Shown: in pieces, positions 19,110 to 28,636 of the stretch
Numbering within the stretch: position 1 is the stretch's first letter
Layout: every line of letters begins with the position of its first letter
From: Arthrobacter sp. N199823
Lineage (GTDB): Bacteria > Actinomycetota > Actinomycetes > Actinomycetales > Micrococcaceae
Assembly (NCBI RefSeq): GCF_002929705.1
Contig: NZ_PJIN01000001.1
Span: forward strand, 124,001-188,000
Length of the DNA: 64,000 nt
Direction of reading: 5' to 3'
Program-made: the position numbers and the translations under genes
The notes under the pieces: generated by a model
Databases searched by the model: none
What the model was told of the DNA's origin: nothing
What the model saw: only the letters and a program-made list of their open reading frames with translations

Positions 19110-21097
19110 GACGCTCCTTGGCTGGTAGTAGTGCTGCCGCTGGATGGGCTTGCATGGTCAGCTCCGGTGGGCTGAAGGGCAGGGCTCAGAGTTTCCGGGT
19201 CCCGCGGTTTCGCTACGGCGGAGATGATGCGGTGAATACTGAGCCGACGCTCCCGTCCCGTAGTTGCTAGCCTGGCCCGCAACATCCCTGCATCTAGTGA
19301 CACCGGGAGCAGCAGCAACTCCTCGATCTCGCCGTCCCTGTTCACCGCCCGCACGCTGAGGATCCTGCCGCGCTCCAACGCCTGCCGCAATTGTTCCATG
19401 ACCAGTGCCGGACCTGATTCGCCCACACCATCATTGGCCCAGACCGGCTGACTCCGCAAGCGTTTGATCTGCGCAAGAGCCTCTGACTCGTCATGGACGA
19501 TGCCGGTGCCTAGCTCCCATAGTTGCGGCGACCACCCCTGAGCTACTGATGGGGACGGTGCTAGTGCTTTGTCCGGGGAAATGCGCGGCTCGGACTCAGT
19601 GGATAAGTCACCGTCCGGACGGTTCCGGAACACCTCGGCAATGAGGAACTCCAAGGATTGTGGCACAGCTGTGCTTGAACTCTCTTGGAGAAAATTGAGC
19701 AGGAAGGAACGGCTCATGCCGCCGGAGGCCGCGGCCTCGAGTGAGTGCTGGCTAAACCTGAAGATTCCTGCGGCACCGCGCCCCTCTGAGACGGCCATGA
19801 GTTTAAGTGTTGCGGTGATCTCGGTGGCCAGGAAGCCCGGTGCGATCGCCGTTAGGTCTCCCTGCAGTACAAAATTCTCAACGGGTTCGGGCAGCAATGG
19901 GCGCAGGGTGGCCGTGGCCTCTGCTGGCCGGTTGTTGACGGCCGCGCGGCCAGGGGCACTGATTGCACCAGCGCCGGTGATGCCCAGCCATTCCATTTCC
20001 TGCAGTAGTGCCGGAATTTCGTGGCCCAGGGCGGTAGTCTGCCGCGGATGGCGCCAGCTCGCCGCCTCCAAGAGCGTGCGGATGTCTGGTGCTGCGGCAT
20101 CGGCCACGTGCGGGCTAATGGCCAGTGCTTTCACGTCAGTGGCCGGAGCTGCCATATTGGCAAGAGTGGAAGCGAGCTGACGGCGCCATTGGCGCGCCTG
20201 GCGGGGAGGATCGTAGGGGGCCAGGGGCCTGATCTGTGCGGAGGGTGGCCGGACGTTACCTAGCCACGACTGAACCAGGACAAGCCACTGATCGGCCCGC
20301 TCCAAGGCTCTCCAAGACTCGGCAGCCGTGAGGTCGTCATGAGCGCGCTGGTCTTGAGTGTGCCAGCCGCGGTCAGCTTCGTTGAAGGACAGGAGCTGCG
20401 CGGCCGCGGCCAGCTCGAGGTAGAAGTGCACCGTTTCTACCCCGATATCCAGGGCCTTGGATAGTTCGCGCACCGGGCGGACACCGATGGCCCCACCTCG
20501 CAAGGCATGGATTCCAGCCTCGCCCACCACATCCAAGAGCGCGCCCATGGTGCGCAGCAACGTTTCAACAGCACTTCCCACGGCGTTGTCGCGAAGTGCT
20601 GGGGAGACAGAAGTTAGCAGTGGTATCGGTGCGTCTGGGAGATCCACAAAAGCGCTGAGGGGAATTGCGTCCGCGGCAGCTGAACCGTCGCCGGAGCCCA
20701 CGCCCACCTCCGCACCCACGCCCACCCTCAGCGCACCACCATCACTGCCCAGGGCGAGTCCCACGGCGGAGAGGGGCAGAAAAAGGCGAGTGCCGTCGTC
20801 GTACTTCTGTATAGGAAGCGCAAGGGGATCCGCACGGAGGATCAGAGCTAGCTCACGAAGCGATTCCAGCTCGGCAGGATCAGCGCAGTGGGCAAGCCCG
20901 GCCAGTGTGTGCAGCTGCGGGAGGCTGAGCTGATCGAGGGCGGCGTCGATGCTGGCGGTGGTGGCGAGGCGGCTGGCGAGGTCGGCGAAGTTGGCCACCG
21001 GGGGAGTGATCGCGTCGGGGCGCAGGGCAAAGAGCCGGAGTAACTCATGGTCAGTCCGGCTGGCCAGATCGGCGGCGAAGGCAACCAGTGTGCCCAA
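19106..21097 (-). CDS. helicase-associated protein with Helicase_C_3 and WYL-like domains
   Basis: The 663-residue protein is the conserved actinobacterial partner of XPB (the M. tuberculosis genes Rv0862c/Rv0861c have the same arrangement). An N-terminal helical region precedes a Helicase_C_3-type domain ('FVLQGDLTAIAPGFL' near 430, 'GMSRSFLLNFLQESS'). A C-terminal WYL-like segment ('GRILSVRAVNRDGEIEELLL') begins near 575. WYL domains commonly sense ligands or nucleic acid. No helicase motifs are visible, so it is probably an accessory or regulatory subunit. It is coupled to the XPB gene by a 4-base overlap. Confidence 0.8.
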   Translation of the reverse strand: MGTLVAFAADLASRTDHELLRLFALRPDAITPPVANFADLASRLATTASIDAALDQLSLPQLHTLAGLAHCADPAELESLRELALILRADPLALPIQKYDDGTRLFLPLSAVGLALGSDGGALRVGVGAEVGVGSGDGSAAADAIPLSAFVDLPDAPIPLLTSVSPALRDNAVGSAVETLLRTMGALLDVVGEAGIHALRGGAIGVRPVRELSKALDIGVETVHFYLELAAAAQLLSFNEADRGWHTQDQRAHDDLTAAESWRALERADQWLVLVQSWLGNVRPPSAQIRPLAPYDPPRQARQWRRQLASTLANMAAPATDVKALAISPHVADAAAPDIRTLLEAASWRHPRQTTALGHEIPALLQEMEWLGITGAGAISAPGRAAVNNRPAEATATLRPLLPEPVENFVLQGDLTAIAPGFLATEITATLKLMAVSEGRGAAGIFRFSQHSLEAAASGGMSRSFLLNFLQESSSTAVPQSLEFLIAEVFRNRPDGDLSTESEPRISPDKALAPSPSVAQGWSPQLWELGTGIVHDESEALAQIKRLRSQPVWANDGVGESGPALVMEQLRQALERGRILSVRAVNRDGEIEELLLLPVSLDAGMLRARLATTGRERRLSIHRIISAVAKPRDPETLSPALQPTGADHASPSSGSTTTSQGAS

Positions 21098-21101
21098 GGA
21101 T

Positions 21102-21341
21102 CTAGAGGCGGCGGCGGGCGGCCACGGAGAACAGGACGCTGGTTCCCATCATGAGAAAGGCCAACGGAAGGGCGATCATGGCGATCCAGTTGAAGCCAGG
21201 CCATGGAGTGCCGCCAGCCCATTTGCTGATCAACACCACGATCAGGGCGATCAGGGCGAGAACGGCCATGGCCATGGCGGTGTAGTTGAACAGCTGCCAA
21301 CCGCGGCTCACACGCTGCGGGGCGGAATAAAGGGGGCTCAT
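21102..21341 (-). CDS. small two-helix membrane protein
   Basis: A 79-residue product with two hydrophobic helices (about 20-42 and 51-72) and a basic C terminus (AARRRL) is predicted. The ATGs at 21347 and 21341 are the sensible starts; the frame extends to 21521 but that part lacks protein-like character. Four bases separate it from the WYL/helicase-associated gene, so it probably heads that operon. It could correspond to the DUF2530-type small membrane proteins found in this neighbourhood in other actinobacteria, but I cannot confirm this. Confidence 0.6.
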   Translation of the reverse strand: MSPLYSAPQRVSRGWQLFNYTAMAMAVLALIALIVVLISKWAGGTPWPGFNWIAMIALPLAFLMMGTSVLFSVAARRRL

Positions 21342-21540
21342 GAACATAACGCTAACAGCGGACAGGAAAGGCACAAAGCCGCGCAGTTTTCGCCAACACG
21401 GTAACCTAGTACTCAGTAGAGCTGCGCAACCTGCCGCTGCAGGCACCGCCCGCCAGATTCCCGGGACCGGGAACGGCGTAGAGCAACCGCACAGGTATGG
21501 AATGCAGTTCTCGACTTTCAACTTTTAAGGGGTAATGACA

Positions 21541-21921
21541 GTGCCTATCGGCAAAGTGAAGTGGTACGACAACGAAAAGGGTTTTGGCATCATTGCGGCC
21601 GACGACGGTCGTGAGGTTTTCCTGCGAGCCAACGCCCTCCCAGCTGATGTCAGTGACATCAAGCCCGGAATGCGCATGGAGTTTGGTGTGGCCGACGGAC
21701 GCAAGGGCGCCCAGGCAATGGCTGCGAAAATACTTGACCATAGCGCCTCCGTGGCCAAGGCCAAGCGCATGCCCGCCCGCGATCTGGCCCCGATTGTTCA
21801 GGACCTGGTTTCGCTGCTTGAGCACTCTGTTGGTTCTCTCAATAACGGCAAGTATCCTGACGGCGACGCAAGCAAAATTGCTGCTGCGCTGCGCAAGGTT
21901 GCCGACAACTTCGACGCGTAA
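21541..21921 (+). CDS. cold-shock domain protein with C-terminal extension
   Basis: A 126-residue protein begins with a cold-shock domain: 'IGKVKWYDNEKGFGIIAADD' carries RNP1-like aromatic residues for single-stranded RNA/DNA binding. Its ~60-residue C-terminal extension is absent from the usual 67-residue CspA; M. tuberculosis CspB is similarly long. GTG at 21541 is preferred because AAGGGG ends 8 bases before it, whereas the ATG at 21535 is only 2 bases away. It is followed at once by the DUF3027 gene. Confidence 0.9.
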   Translation: MPIGKVKWYDNEKGFGIIAADDGREVFLRANALPADVSDIKPGMRMEFGVADGRKGAQAMAAKILDHSASVAKAKRMPARDLAPIVQDLVSLLEHSVGSLNNGKYPDGDASKIAAALRKVADNFDA

Positions 21922-21932
21922 CGGTGCCCACC

Positions 21933-22529
21933 ATGACCGAAATTCCCAGCACTACAGCTGCCGATGCAGCTGATAATCCCGAAGCGCTGCCCGGTATTCC
22001 GGTGTGGCGTGTGGGTAAGCCTGACGCTTTTCTCGCAGCTGATGTGAGTACTGCCCGAGCTGCTTTGGCCACCATTGCCAGCGATTCGGCCATTGGTAAG
22101 CACCTCGGCGCGCGCAGTGAAGGTGTTCGCTGCGTGACGCACTTGTTCGAGTCCCACCAGCCCGGGTACTCCGGCTGGGTGTGGTTCGCCTCGCTGAGCC
22201 GTATTTCGCGCGGCAAGGAGTCCACCGTCAACGAGGTGGGCATGCTGCCCACCGAAGCATCCGTTTTGGCGCCCGCCTGGGTGCCGTGGGCCGAGCGGGT
22301 TCGTCCCGAAGACCAGCAGGACGATGCCGCTGAGCAGGCCGCCGGTACTTCTCCCGAGCGGGATGCGACGGAAGCGCACGACGACGGTGCTGACGCCAGC
22401 ACTGTTGATTCCGGCGCCTTTGATTCATTTGATTCGGGGGACGTTTCCGGGACCCCTGAAGGTGACGACGCTGACGGTTTCGACGACGCTGATTCTGATT
22501 CTGAAGATGGCGCTGACGAGAATAACTAG
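21933..22529 (+). CDS. DUF3027 protein
   Basis: The 198-residue protein matches the actinobacterial DUF3027 family in its first ~125 residues ('GKHLGARSEGVRCVTHLFES', 'GYSGWVWFASLSRISR', 'LLPTEASVLAPAWVPWAER'-like region). The C-terminal 75 residues are Asp/Glu/Ser-rich and probably disordered. Its function is not established. It follows the cold-shock gene by 11 bases (GTG 21924 is an alternative start). The cold-shock-DUF3027-serC neighbourhood is conserved in actinobacteria. Confidence 0.85.
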   Translation: MTEIPSTTAADAADNPEALPGIPVWRVGKPDAFLAADVSTARAALATIASDSAIGKHLGARSEGVRCVTHLFESHQPGYSGWVWFASLSRISRGKESTVNEVGMLPTEASVLAPAWVPWAERVRPEDQQDDAAEQAAGTSPERDATEAHDDGADASTVDSGAFDSFDSGDVSGTPEGDDADGFDDADSDSEDGADENN

Positions 22530-22589
22530 CTCAACTGCTGCGCTCGGGTCTCACTCACGGTGAGTCGCCTGGGGGCAGATAAAGAACCA

Positions 22590-22635
22590 AAAAAGTTAAG
22601 GCCGCTTCCTTTCCAGGAAGCGGCCTTAACTTTTT
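22590..22635. terminator. bidirectional intrinsic terminator
   Basis: A perfect 21-bp stem (22590-22610 with 22615-22635) with a 4-nt loop starts with AAAAA and ends with TTTTT. It can terminate both the DUF3027 unit (+) and serC (-). Confidence 0.95.
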
Positions 22636-22647
22636 GACTCTTGGGAA

Positions 22648-23868
<1,221 letters not shown>

Positions 23869-24000
23869 TCAGCAACTGGCGTATTAACACAACTGTGCAA
23901 AGCCGAGCGCCGGTGGGTTTCCCGGGACGGGCCGAAGCAGGATAACGTAGACATGATGTCTTATGCCTTAAATCTTGCCCAATAACAGGAGGACGCTGCC

Positions 24001-24696
24001 GTGGCTGATCTGATCGACACAACTGAAATGTACCTGCGGACCATCCTCGAGTTGGAAGAGGAGAACATTGTTGCCTTGCGGGCGCGTATTGCTGAGCGCT
24101 TGCACCACTCGGGCCCCACCGTTTCCCAGACCATCGGGCGAATGGAACGCGATGGCCTGGTGATAGTTTCTGGCGACAGGCACTTGGAGCTGACGGCAGA
24201 TGGCCGTGACAAGGCGACCCGGGTCATGCGCAAGCACCGACTGGCCGAGCGGCTGCTCTCCGATGTCATTGGGCTGGACTGGGCCTTTGTGCACGAGGAA
24301 GCCTGCCGTTGGGAACACGTCATGAGCGAGCGGGTTGAACAGCGCCTGTTCGATCTTTTGGGTCGACCCAAGGAATCTCCTTATGGCAACCCGATTCCGG
24401 GTCTGGAGGAGCTTGGTGGAGACGTAGCTCCCCTTTTTGCTGCGGGATTGGTCACACTAGTTGACGCTATGAGCAGCTATGCACCCGATCAAGAAGTCAT
24501 CATTCACAGGCTGTCCGAAAGGATACAGGTGGAGCCCGAGCTACTGCTCCAATTGGATGAGGGTGGATTACGCCCTGGGGCCCGTATTTCCTTGGAACAA
24601 GTGGGGGAATACATCTCCGTGCGAGTCCCCGGTATTGAGGGTGCATTGGAGCTGCCGCCAGAGGTTGCTTCTCACGTTTTTGTCTCCATGAGCTGA
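24001..24696 (+). CDS. ideR: iron-dependent repressor of the DtxR/IdeR family
   Basis: The 231-residue regulator aligns closely with DtxR and IdeR: 'DLIDTTEMYLRTI', 'SGPTVSQTIGRMERDG' (recognition helix), 'VMRKHRLAERLL' and 'EACRWEHVMSE'. The metal ligands keep DtxR numbering: Met10, Cys102, Glu105 and His106 (site 2), and His79, Glu83 and His98 (site 1). A C-terminal SH3-like domain follows (about 150-228). With Fe(II) such proteins bind TTAGGTTAGSCTAACC-type boxes, and a matching box lies before the siderophore-interacting gene at 4761. The GTG start follows an AGGAGG at ideal spacing. Confidence 0.94.
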   Translation: MADLIDTTEMYLRTILELEEENIVALRARIAERLHHSGPTVSQTIGRMERDGLVIVSGDRHLELTADGRDKATRVMRKHRLAERLLSDVIGLDWAFVHEEACRWEHVMSERVEQRLFDLLGRPKESPYGNPIPGLEELGGDVAPLFAAGLVTLVDAMSSYAPDQEVIIHRLSERIQVEPELLLQLDEGGLRPGARISLEQVGEYISVRVPGIEGALELPPEVASHVFVSMS

Positions 24697-24730
24697 CAGT
24701 TTTCTTGACATAGCACTATTGATGAAACAG

Positions 24731-24799
24731 GTAACGGAATTATTACGTTTACCGCTCGTACCGTATAGTAATAATCTGACGCCGTAACCAAAGCGTTAC
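24731..24799 (+). promoter_or_regulatory. promoter region with GTAAC-type direct repeats (MtrA-like)
   Basis: GTAAC-N6-ATTAC at 24731-24746 and GTAAC-N6-GTTAC at 24784-24799 have the 11-base periodicity of OmpR-family sites. A -10-like TATAGT lies at 24764-24769, 17 bases after the first. In other actinobacteria MtrA controls peptidoglycan hydrolase genes through related repeats. Assignment to MtrA is an inference. Confidence 0.4.
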
Positions 24800-24803
24800 C
24801 GGA

Positions 24804-25046
24804 CTGCGACACCGAACCTTGCCTTCGCAGCACGGACAGTAAATATTCAGGCAGGGGCGGGGGAACCACTTTTGATGGACTAATTGTCCGTCTTGGGGTG
24901 AAGCCCACACTCGAAATGCAATACACGCAAAACGCCTAGACGCAGCTTCATTGCTGACTGCGCCTTGACTACGCGTGTGCCTAAGAGCTTTGGGCCGGGT
25001 CAAAAGATACACTCTCTGATCCGAATCCGACAGCTAACTTCGCAGG
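24804..25046 (+). promoter_or_regulatory. cyclic di-AMP riboswitch (ydaO-yuaA type), copy 1
   Basis: The conserved blocks of the actinobacterial ydaO-yuaA motif occur in order. CACCGAACC is at the 5' side (24810-24818), GGCAGGGGCGGGGGAACCA at 24850-24868, GGGGTGAAG at 24895-24903 and CCGAATCCGACAGCTAAC at 25021-25038. CTGCGA (24804-24809) can pair with TCGCAG at 25040-25045 as the closing stem, or with a nearer TCGCAG at 24834-24839. c-di-AMP binding usually turns off the downstream wall-hydrolase gene. The M23 peptidase start follows 23 bases later. Confidence 0.92.
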
Positions 25047-25068
25047 TGCTTAATCAGAGAGGTTTTTA

Positions 25069-25878
25069 GTGTCAGAGGTCAAAACACGGGGACGCCGCCG
25101 CGCGTCGTCGCCGGCAATGCCTGAGCTTATGAAAGTCCCCGGCAGTCGCCGGGAAGCAATTGCCGCAGAGCGTGCAACTGCCCCATCCAGCATTTCAGTA
25201 GCAGCGCTGTTGCGTGCCGGAGCCGCCAGCGGCGCCGGTCAGAAAATGGGCGTTGCCATGGCAGCTACAGGCTTGGTCCTGGCTGTCACACTGCCTTCCG
25301 CGCATGTTGCCGAAGACATTCCCCTGGAGGCTTCAGCGGCCGTTTCCGCGGAAACACAGGTCACAGCGGGCTCTGCGATCCCCATTACTTTCGCTACGCC
25401 GGATATCAACAGTGCGTTGAACCCGGACGGCCAGCTCAAGGCAACGCTGGAGGTCAACGCATCTAACGTGACCCCGCAGGCCTCCAAAGGCACGCTGTCA
25501 GCGCCGCTGAAGACCTTGGTTGAAAGCTCACCCTTTGGTAACCGCATCAGCCCCATTACCGGTCAGATCGATGAGCGCCACACCGGCCAGGACTACGCCA
25601 CCGCGAGTGGCACAGAAGTACTCGCAGCCGCCGGCGGCACCGTTACCTTCTCAGGCTGGCACGACTTCGGTGGTGGCAACCGCGTAGTTGTCGACCACGG
25701 CAACGGCCTCTCCACCTCATACAACCACATGAGCTCCAACGTGGTGAAGGTCGGGCAGAAAGTGGAACGCGGAGACATCGTTGGACTCAGCGGTTCCACC
25801 GGCGCATCCACCGGTCCCCACCTCCACTTTGAGGTCATCATTGACGACGAGGTTGTCGACCCCAAGGGTTGGCTTTAA
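25069..25878 (+). CDS. secreted M23-family peptidoglycan endopeptidase
   Basis: The 269-residue protein has a basic N-terminal region, a hydrophobic export segment (about 60-80) and a C-terminal LytM/M23 zinc peptidase domain (about 155-265). The zinc ligands lie in 'ERHTGQDYA' (H-x3-D) and 'TGPHLHFEV' (H-x-H). It would cut peptide crosslinks in the wall. The N terminus before the hydrophobic segment is long (~58 residues) for a signal peptide, so the mature form may be membrane-tethered or a later start used. GTG at 25069 follows AGAGAGG. Expression should respond to c-di-AMP through the riboswitch. Confidence 0.9.
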   Translation: MSEVKTRGRRRASSPAMPELMKVPGSRREAIAAERATAPSSISVAALLRAGAASGAGQKMGVAMAATGLVLAVTLPSAHVAEDIPLEASAAVSAETQVTAGSAIPITFATPDINSALNPDGQLKATLEVNASNVTPQASKGTLSAPLKTLVESSPFGNRISPITGQIDERHTGQDYATASGTEVLAAAGGTVTFSGWHDFGGGNRVVVDHGNGLSTSYNHMSSNVVKVGQKVERGDIVGLSGSTGASTGPHLHFEVIIDDEVVDPKGWL

Positions 25879-25921
25879 TTCCTCCACACCCCCTTCTTGA
25901 TTACGACTTCGTCACAGGACC

Positions 25922-25959
25922 GTGACCTGAACGTGACATTAGGAAAATTCTGCTGTACC
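25922..25959 (+). promoter_or_regulatory. GTGAC direct repeat and weak -10 before riboswitch 2
   Basis: GTGAC-N6-GTGAC (25922-25937) has the same 11-base period as the repeats before riboswitch 1. A weak TGTACC -10 candidate follows 16 bases later, mirroring the 17-base spacing there. A common OmpR-type activator such as MtrA is the inference. Confidence 0.4.
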
Positions 25960-25995
25960 GTCGTAATCGCGCCAACTTCGAATAAAGCTGGCGCG

Positions 25996-26217
25996 CATGA
26001 GTCGATTGCCTAGCTCTGCCACTACTCATGGTCCGTTCGTATCAATCGTCTGGCAGGGGCGGGGGAACCAATAATCGGGATTCGTGTTTTTTGCGAAACC
26101 CTAGGGGTGAAGTCGCAAAGCGTTCAATCGCTGATGAGGAAGCAATTCCTGAACAGTGAGTCCACGTGGAGCGGCCGGGTGACTCCCATCCGAATCCGAC
26201 AGCTTACCTCGCAGGCT
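25996..26217 (+). promoter_or_regulatory. cyclic di-AMP riboswitch (ydaO-yuaA type), copy 2
   Basis: The same blocks recur: GGCAGGGGCGGGGGAACCA at 26052-26070, GGGGTGAAG at 26104-26112 and CCGAATCCGACAGCTTAC at 26190-26207. A local stem CATGAGT (25996-26002)/ACTCATG (26024-26030) marks the 5' side; the exact 5' limit is uncertain. The element ends four bases before the ribosome-binding site of the NlpC/P60 gene and overlaps the 5' part of its longest open frame. Confidence 0.9.
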
Positions 26218-26235
26218 TTGGGAGAGGAATCCTTC

Positions 26236-27063
26236 TTGGCTTCAATTACTGCCCTCGGGCGCCACCGCGCCGAGGTTGTTAAGACCAGTCCGATCTCCAC
26301 CCTCACGAAAGCCGTCACTTCCAATGTCGGCGGGGTTGGTCGTCAGGCAGCTGTCATCGCAGCAGCCTCAGGACTGGTACTGACTTCCGGTATCGCCGCA
26401 AACGCTGCTACTCCCACTGTGGAGCGCGTTTCGGACGGTGCAACAACGATGAACCTGAACACGGGACTTGCTTCCGGGATCACGGCAGCATCGACGGTGA
26501 AGATTTCCTTCGCCACCCCCGCTATCACCTCCACCCCTGCTCCTGTTGTTGAAGAGCCGGTAGTTGTAGAGGCACAGTCCAGCGACGTCCAGGTTGAGGC
26601 CGCAGCACCTGTTGCTGCAGCAGCTCCTGAAGCCGCAGCACCTGTTGCTGCTGAAGCCACTCCGGCTGCAGCCCCGACTGTAACAACCACAACCCCTGTG
26701 GCAGAAGCCCCTAAGTCAGTTACTCCCAGCGGAGTCGGCGCAATCATCGCCAGCGCCGCACTGGCACAGCTCGGCGTTGGTCAGGACTGCACCGCGCTTG
26801 TCCGGAACGCTCTGTCTGCTGCTGGAATTTCCTGGGTTGGCTGGCCCGGTGACTACCTGAACAAGGGCCGGAACATTTCTCAGGGCGAAGCACAGCCCGG
26901 CGACTTGATCTACTATGCAGACGGTGGCGTGGGCTTGGCTCACATCGCTGTTTACATTGGCAACGGTCAGGCAGTTCACGGCGGTTACCAGGGAACCACG
27001 AAGATTGCAGGAGCTTCCATTCCTGGAGCTTCCGCTCCCGTATTCATCGCCGTGGGTCACTAA
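26236..27063 (+). CDS. secreted NlpC/P60-family peptidoglycan hydrolase
   Basis: The 275-residue protein has a signal-like hydrophobic stretch ending in 'SGIAANAATP' (about 35-60), a Pro/Ala/Val-rich linker and a C-terminal NlpC/P60 cysteine peptidase domain. The catalytic Cys is in 'VGQDCTALVRNALSAAGI' and the His in 'GLAHIAVYIG'. It would cleave stem peptides of peptidoglycan outside the membrane. TTG 26236 is chosen because GGAGAGG lies 8 bases before it. The longer frame from GTG 26107 would encode protein from the conserved core of the riboswitch and is rejected. Confidence 0.9.
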   Translation: MASITALGRHRAEVVKTSPISTLTKAVTSNVGGVGRQAAVIAAASGLVLTSGIAANAATPTVERVSDGATTMNLNTGLASGITAASTVKISFATPAITSTPAPVVEEPVVVEAQSSDVQVEAAAPVAAAAPEAAAPVAAEATPAAAPTVTTTTPVAEAPKSVTPSGVGAIIASAALAQLGVGQDCTALVRNALSAAGISWVGWPGDYLNKGRNISQGEAQPGDLIYYADGGVGLAHIAVYIGNGQAVHGGYQGTTKIAGASIPGASAPVFIAVGH

Positions 27064-27082
27064 GTTTCACCAGCTTTTTGCT

Positions 27083-27110
27083 CAAAGCCCCGTCATTTGA
27101 CGGGGCTTTG
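27083..27110 (+). terminator. intrinsic-type hairpin after the NlpC/P60 gene
   Basis: CAAAGCCCCGTCA (27083-27095) pairs with TGACGGGGCTTTG (27098-27110), followed by GCGTTTAAAT. The rest of 27111-27570 holds no gene I can support. A minus-strand frame at 27235-27423 lacks a ribosome-binding site and family resemblance. A 15-base direct repeat (CTGCGCCCATCGCGG, near 27335 and 27391) is the only other structure seen. Confidence 0.85.
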
Positions 27111-27570
27111 GCGTTTAAATCTGGGGTTTAAACCTGCATCCGCACTTAGTGCGGCGCACCACTCCTGTCAGGGCAGACCGTCCAGGGCCATCGCTGTCCA
27201 ATAGATTAGGAGCCAGGGCCTGGAATCTTTGGCATCAGCCAAAGGGCCAGTCCGTTGGGTGATGCTGGCCAGCAGGATTAGTACTCTGCCTGAAACGGCA
27301 GCTGTCCGGCAAAAGGTCGGAGGGTTCCTCTACTGCTGCGCCCATCGCGGAGAGCTGCTCCCGTCCTGCAATGCTGAACCGCCACGCAGTGCTGCGCCCA
27401 TCGCGGCCGAATCTCTCCAGCACGTAGCCCAGATAGTTCTCTTTTGTCTCGCTGATCTGCCATCACGTGGCCATCAGGCATGTACCCCCGGGTGAGGTAC
27501 TTGAGCCTGCATCCCCAGACGGGGGCTGACAAGGAAGCGTCTCCACCCAGCGGACCGATACGATGGCCAC

Positions 27571-28629
27571 ATGACTGAGCATCAAAAAGAACCCCTGCGT
27601 GCGCTCATTCTCGCTGGGGGGCTCTCCCGCAGGCTTGGCAGCGTACCCAAAGCTGGACTCATATTGGACGGCCAAACACTGCTGGCACGCACCGTCGATG
27701 CTGCTTCCCACGTAATCTCCACCCATAAGAGCTCCATCCTCCGGACGGCAGCCCACCCGAGCGCAGACCTTCGCAGCGCCGTTGAAGGCGCACACGCAGC
27801 GCTCGGTGCGGACACAGCGGTGGGAGGCATCGCCGTCGTGGGTCCCGGAGAGAAGATTAGTCGGTGGCTCGAGACTGTCCAACACGCCAGTGGGGTGAAG
27901 CGGGTCCAGGAGGATCCGCCGTTTTCCGGGCCGGCTGCCGGAATTGCTGCGGGTGTCGAGGTCTTGGACGGTGACTCTGGTCATGTGTTGGTCTTGGCGT
28001 GCGACATGCCGCATGTCGATGAGCTGGCGCAGCTGCTAGCTCAGGAATTGCGCGGCTGTTATCCCGGGCAAGGTGTCATGGCGGTGTCCGACGGGAAGAA
28101 GCAGCCGCTGGCAGCCATCTATCCATTGGCGCAGCTGCGGGCTGCGGCAGTTGCGGCGCGGGCGGCGCACCGTTTGGATAACGCGTCGGTTTTCTCCCTA
28201 GTTGCTAGTCTGAGCATGAAGGAATGCGCCGTCCCAGCTTCACTGACGGCCGACATTGACACTTGGGCGGACGCCCGCACGCAGGGCATCGCGGCGGGGT
28301 CTGCCGGTACGGAAGGCGCACTGTTGGAAAATCATGATGAGCTGTTGGCACAATGGACCCAAAAGTTGTTGGAAGCCTTTGAAATTGGGGACATCGAGGT
28401 AGACATTCATGCTGTGCTGAATGTTGCCGGCGTCGCTGCGCACTCGATCGTGCGTCCGGCCGCGCCGCTCACCACGTTCGTGGCGGGGCTGGCTGCCGGG
28501 TTGGCAGCGGGTTCGGGCCAGGCTCCGGAGGCTAAGGCCATGAAGGCTGCCCTCGGTTTGGCAAAACAGTTGGCGGCCGCGCAGGCTCCAGCCGTTGAAC
28601 TCGCCGCCGAGAACTCAGCCGGAAAATAG
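27571..28629 (+). CDS. mobA: molybdenum cofactor guanylyltransferase MobA fused to a DUF6457-like domain
   Basis: Residues about 1-215 of 352 form a MobA-type nucleotidyltransferase that adds GMP to molybdopterin. 'LILAGGLSRRLGSVPKAGL' is the signature GTP-binding loop and 'VLVLACDMPHVD' carries the metal-binding Asp. The C-terminal ~110 residues ('ALLENHDELLAQWTQKLLEAF' onward) match the helical domain found alone or fused to MobA in actinobacteria (DUF6457). It overlaps or abuts moeA, and both supply the oxidoreductase at 32143-34470. Confidence 0.88.
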   Translation: MTEHQKEPLRALILAGGLSRRLGSVPKAGLILDGQTLLARTVDAASHVISTHKSSILRTAAHPSADLRSAVEGAHAALGADTAVGGIAVVGPGEKISRWLETVQHASGVKRVQEDPPFSGPAAGIAAGVEVLDGDSGHVLVLACDMPHVDELAQLLAQELRGCYPGQGVMAVSDGKKQPLAAIYPLAQLRAAAVAARAAHRLDNASVFSLVASLSMKECAVPASLTADIDTWADARTQGIAAGSAGTEGALLENHDELLAQWTQKLLEAFEIGDIEVDIHAVLNVAGVAAHSIVRPAAPLTTFVAGLAAGLAAGSGQAPEAKAMKAALGLAKQLAAAQAPAVELAAENSAGK

Positions 28630-28636
28630 CGTTTCC

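Noticed and set aside
27229-27532. short open frames on both strands before mobA
   Set aside because: No ribosome-binding site, no family resemblance and overlapping frames; the region looks non-coding.
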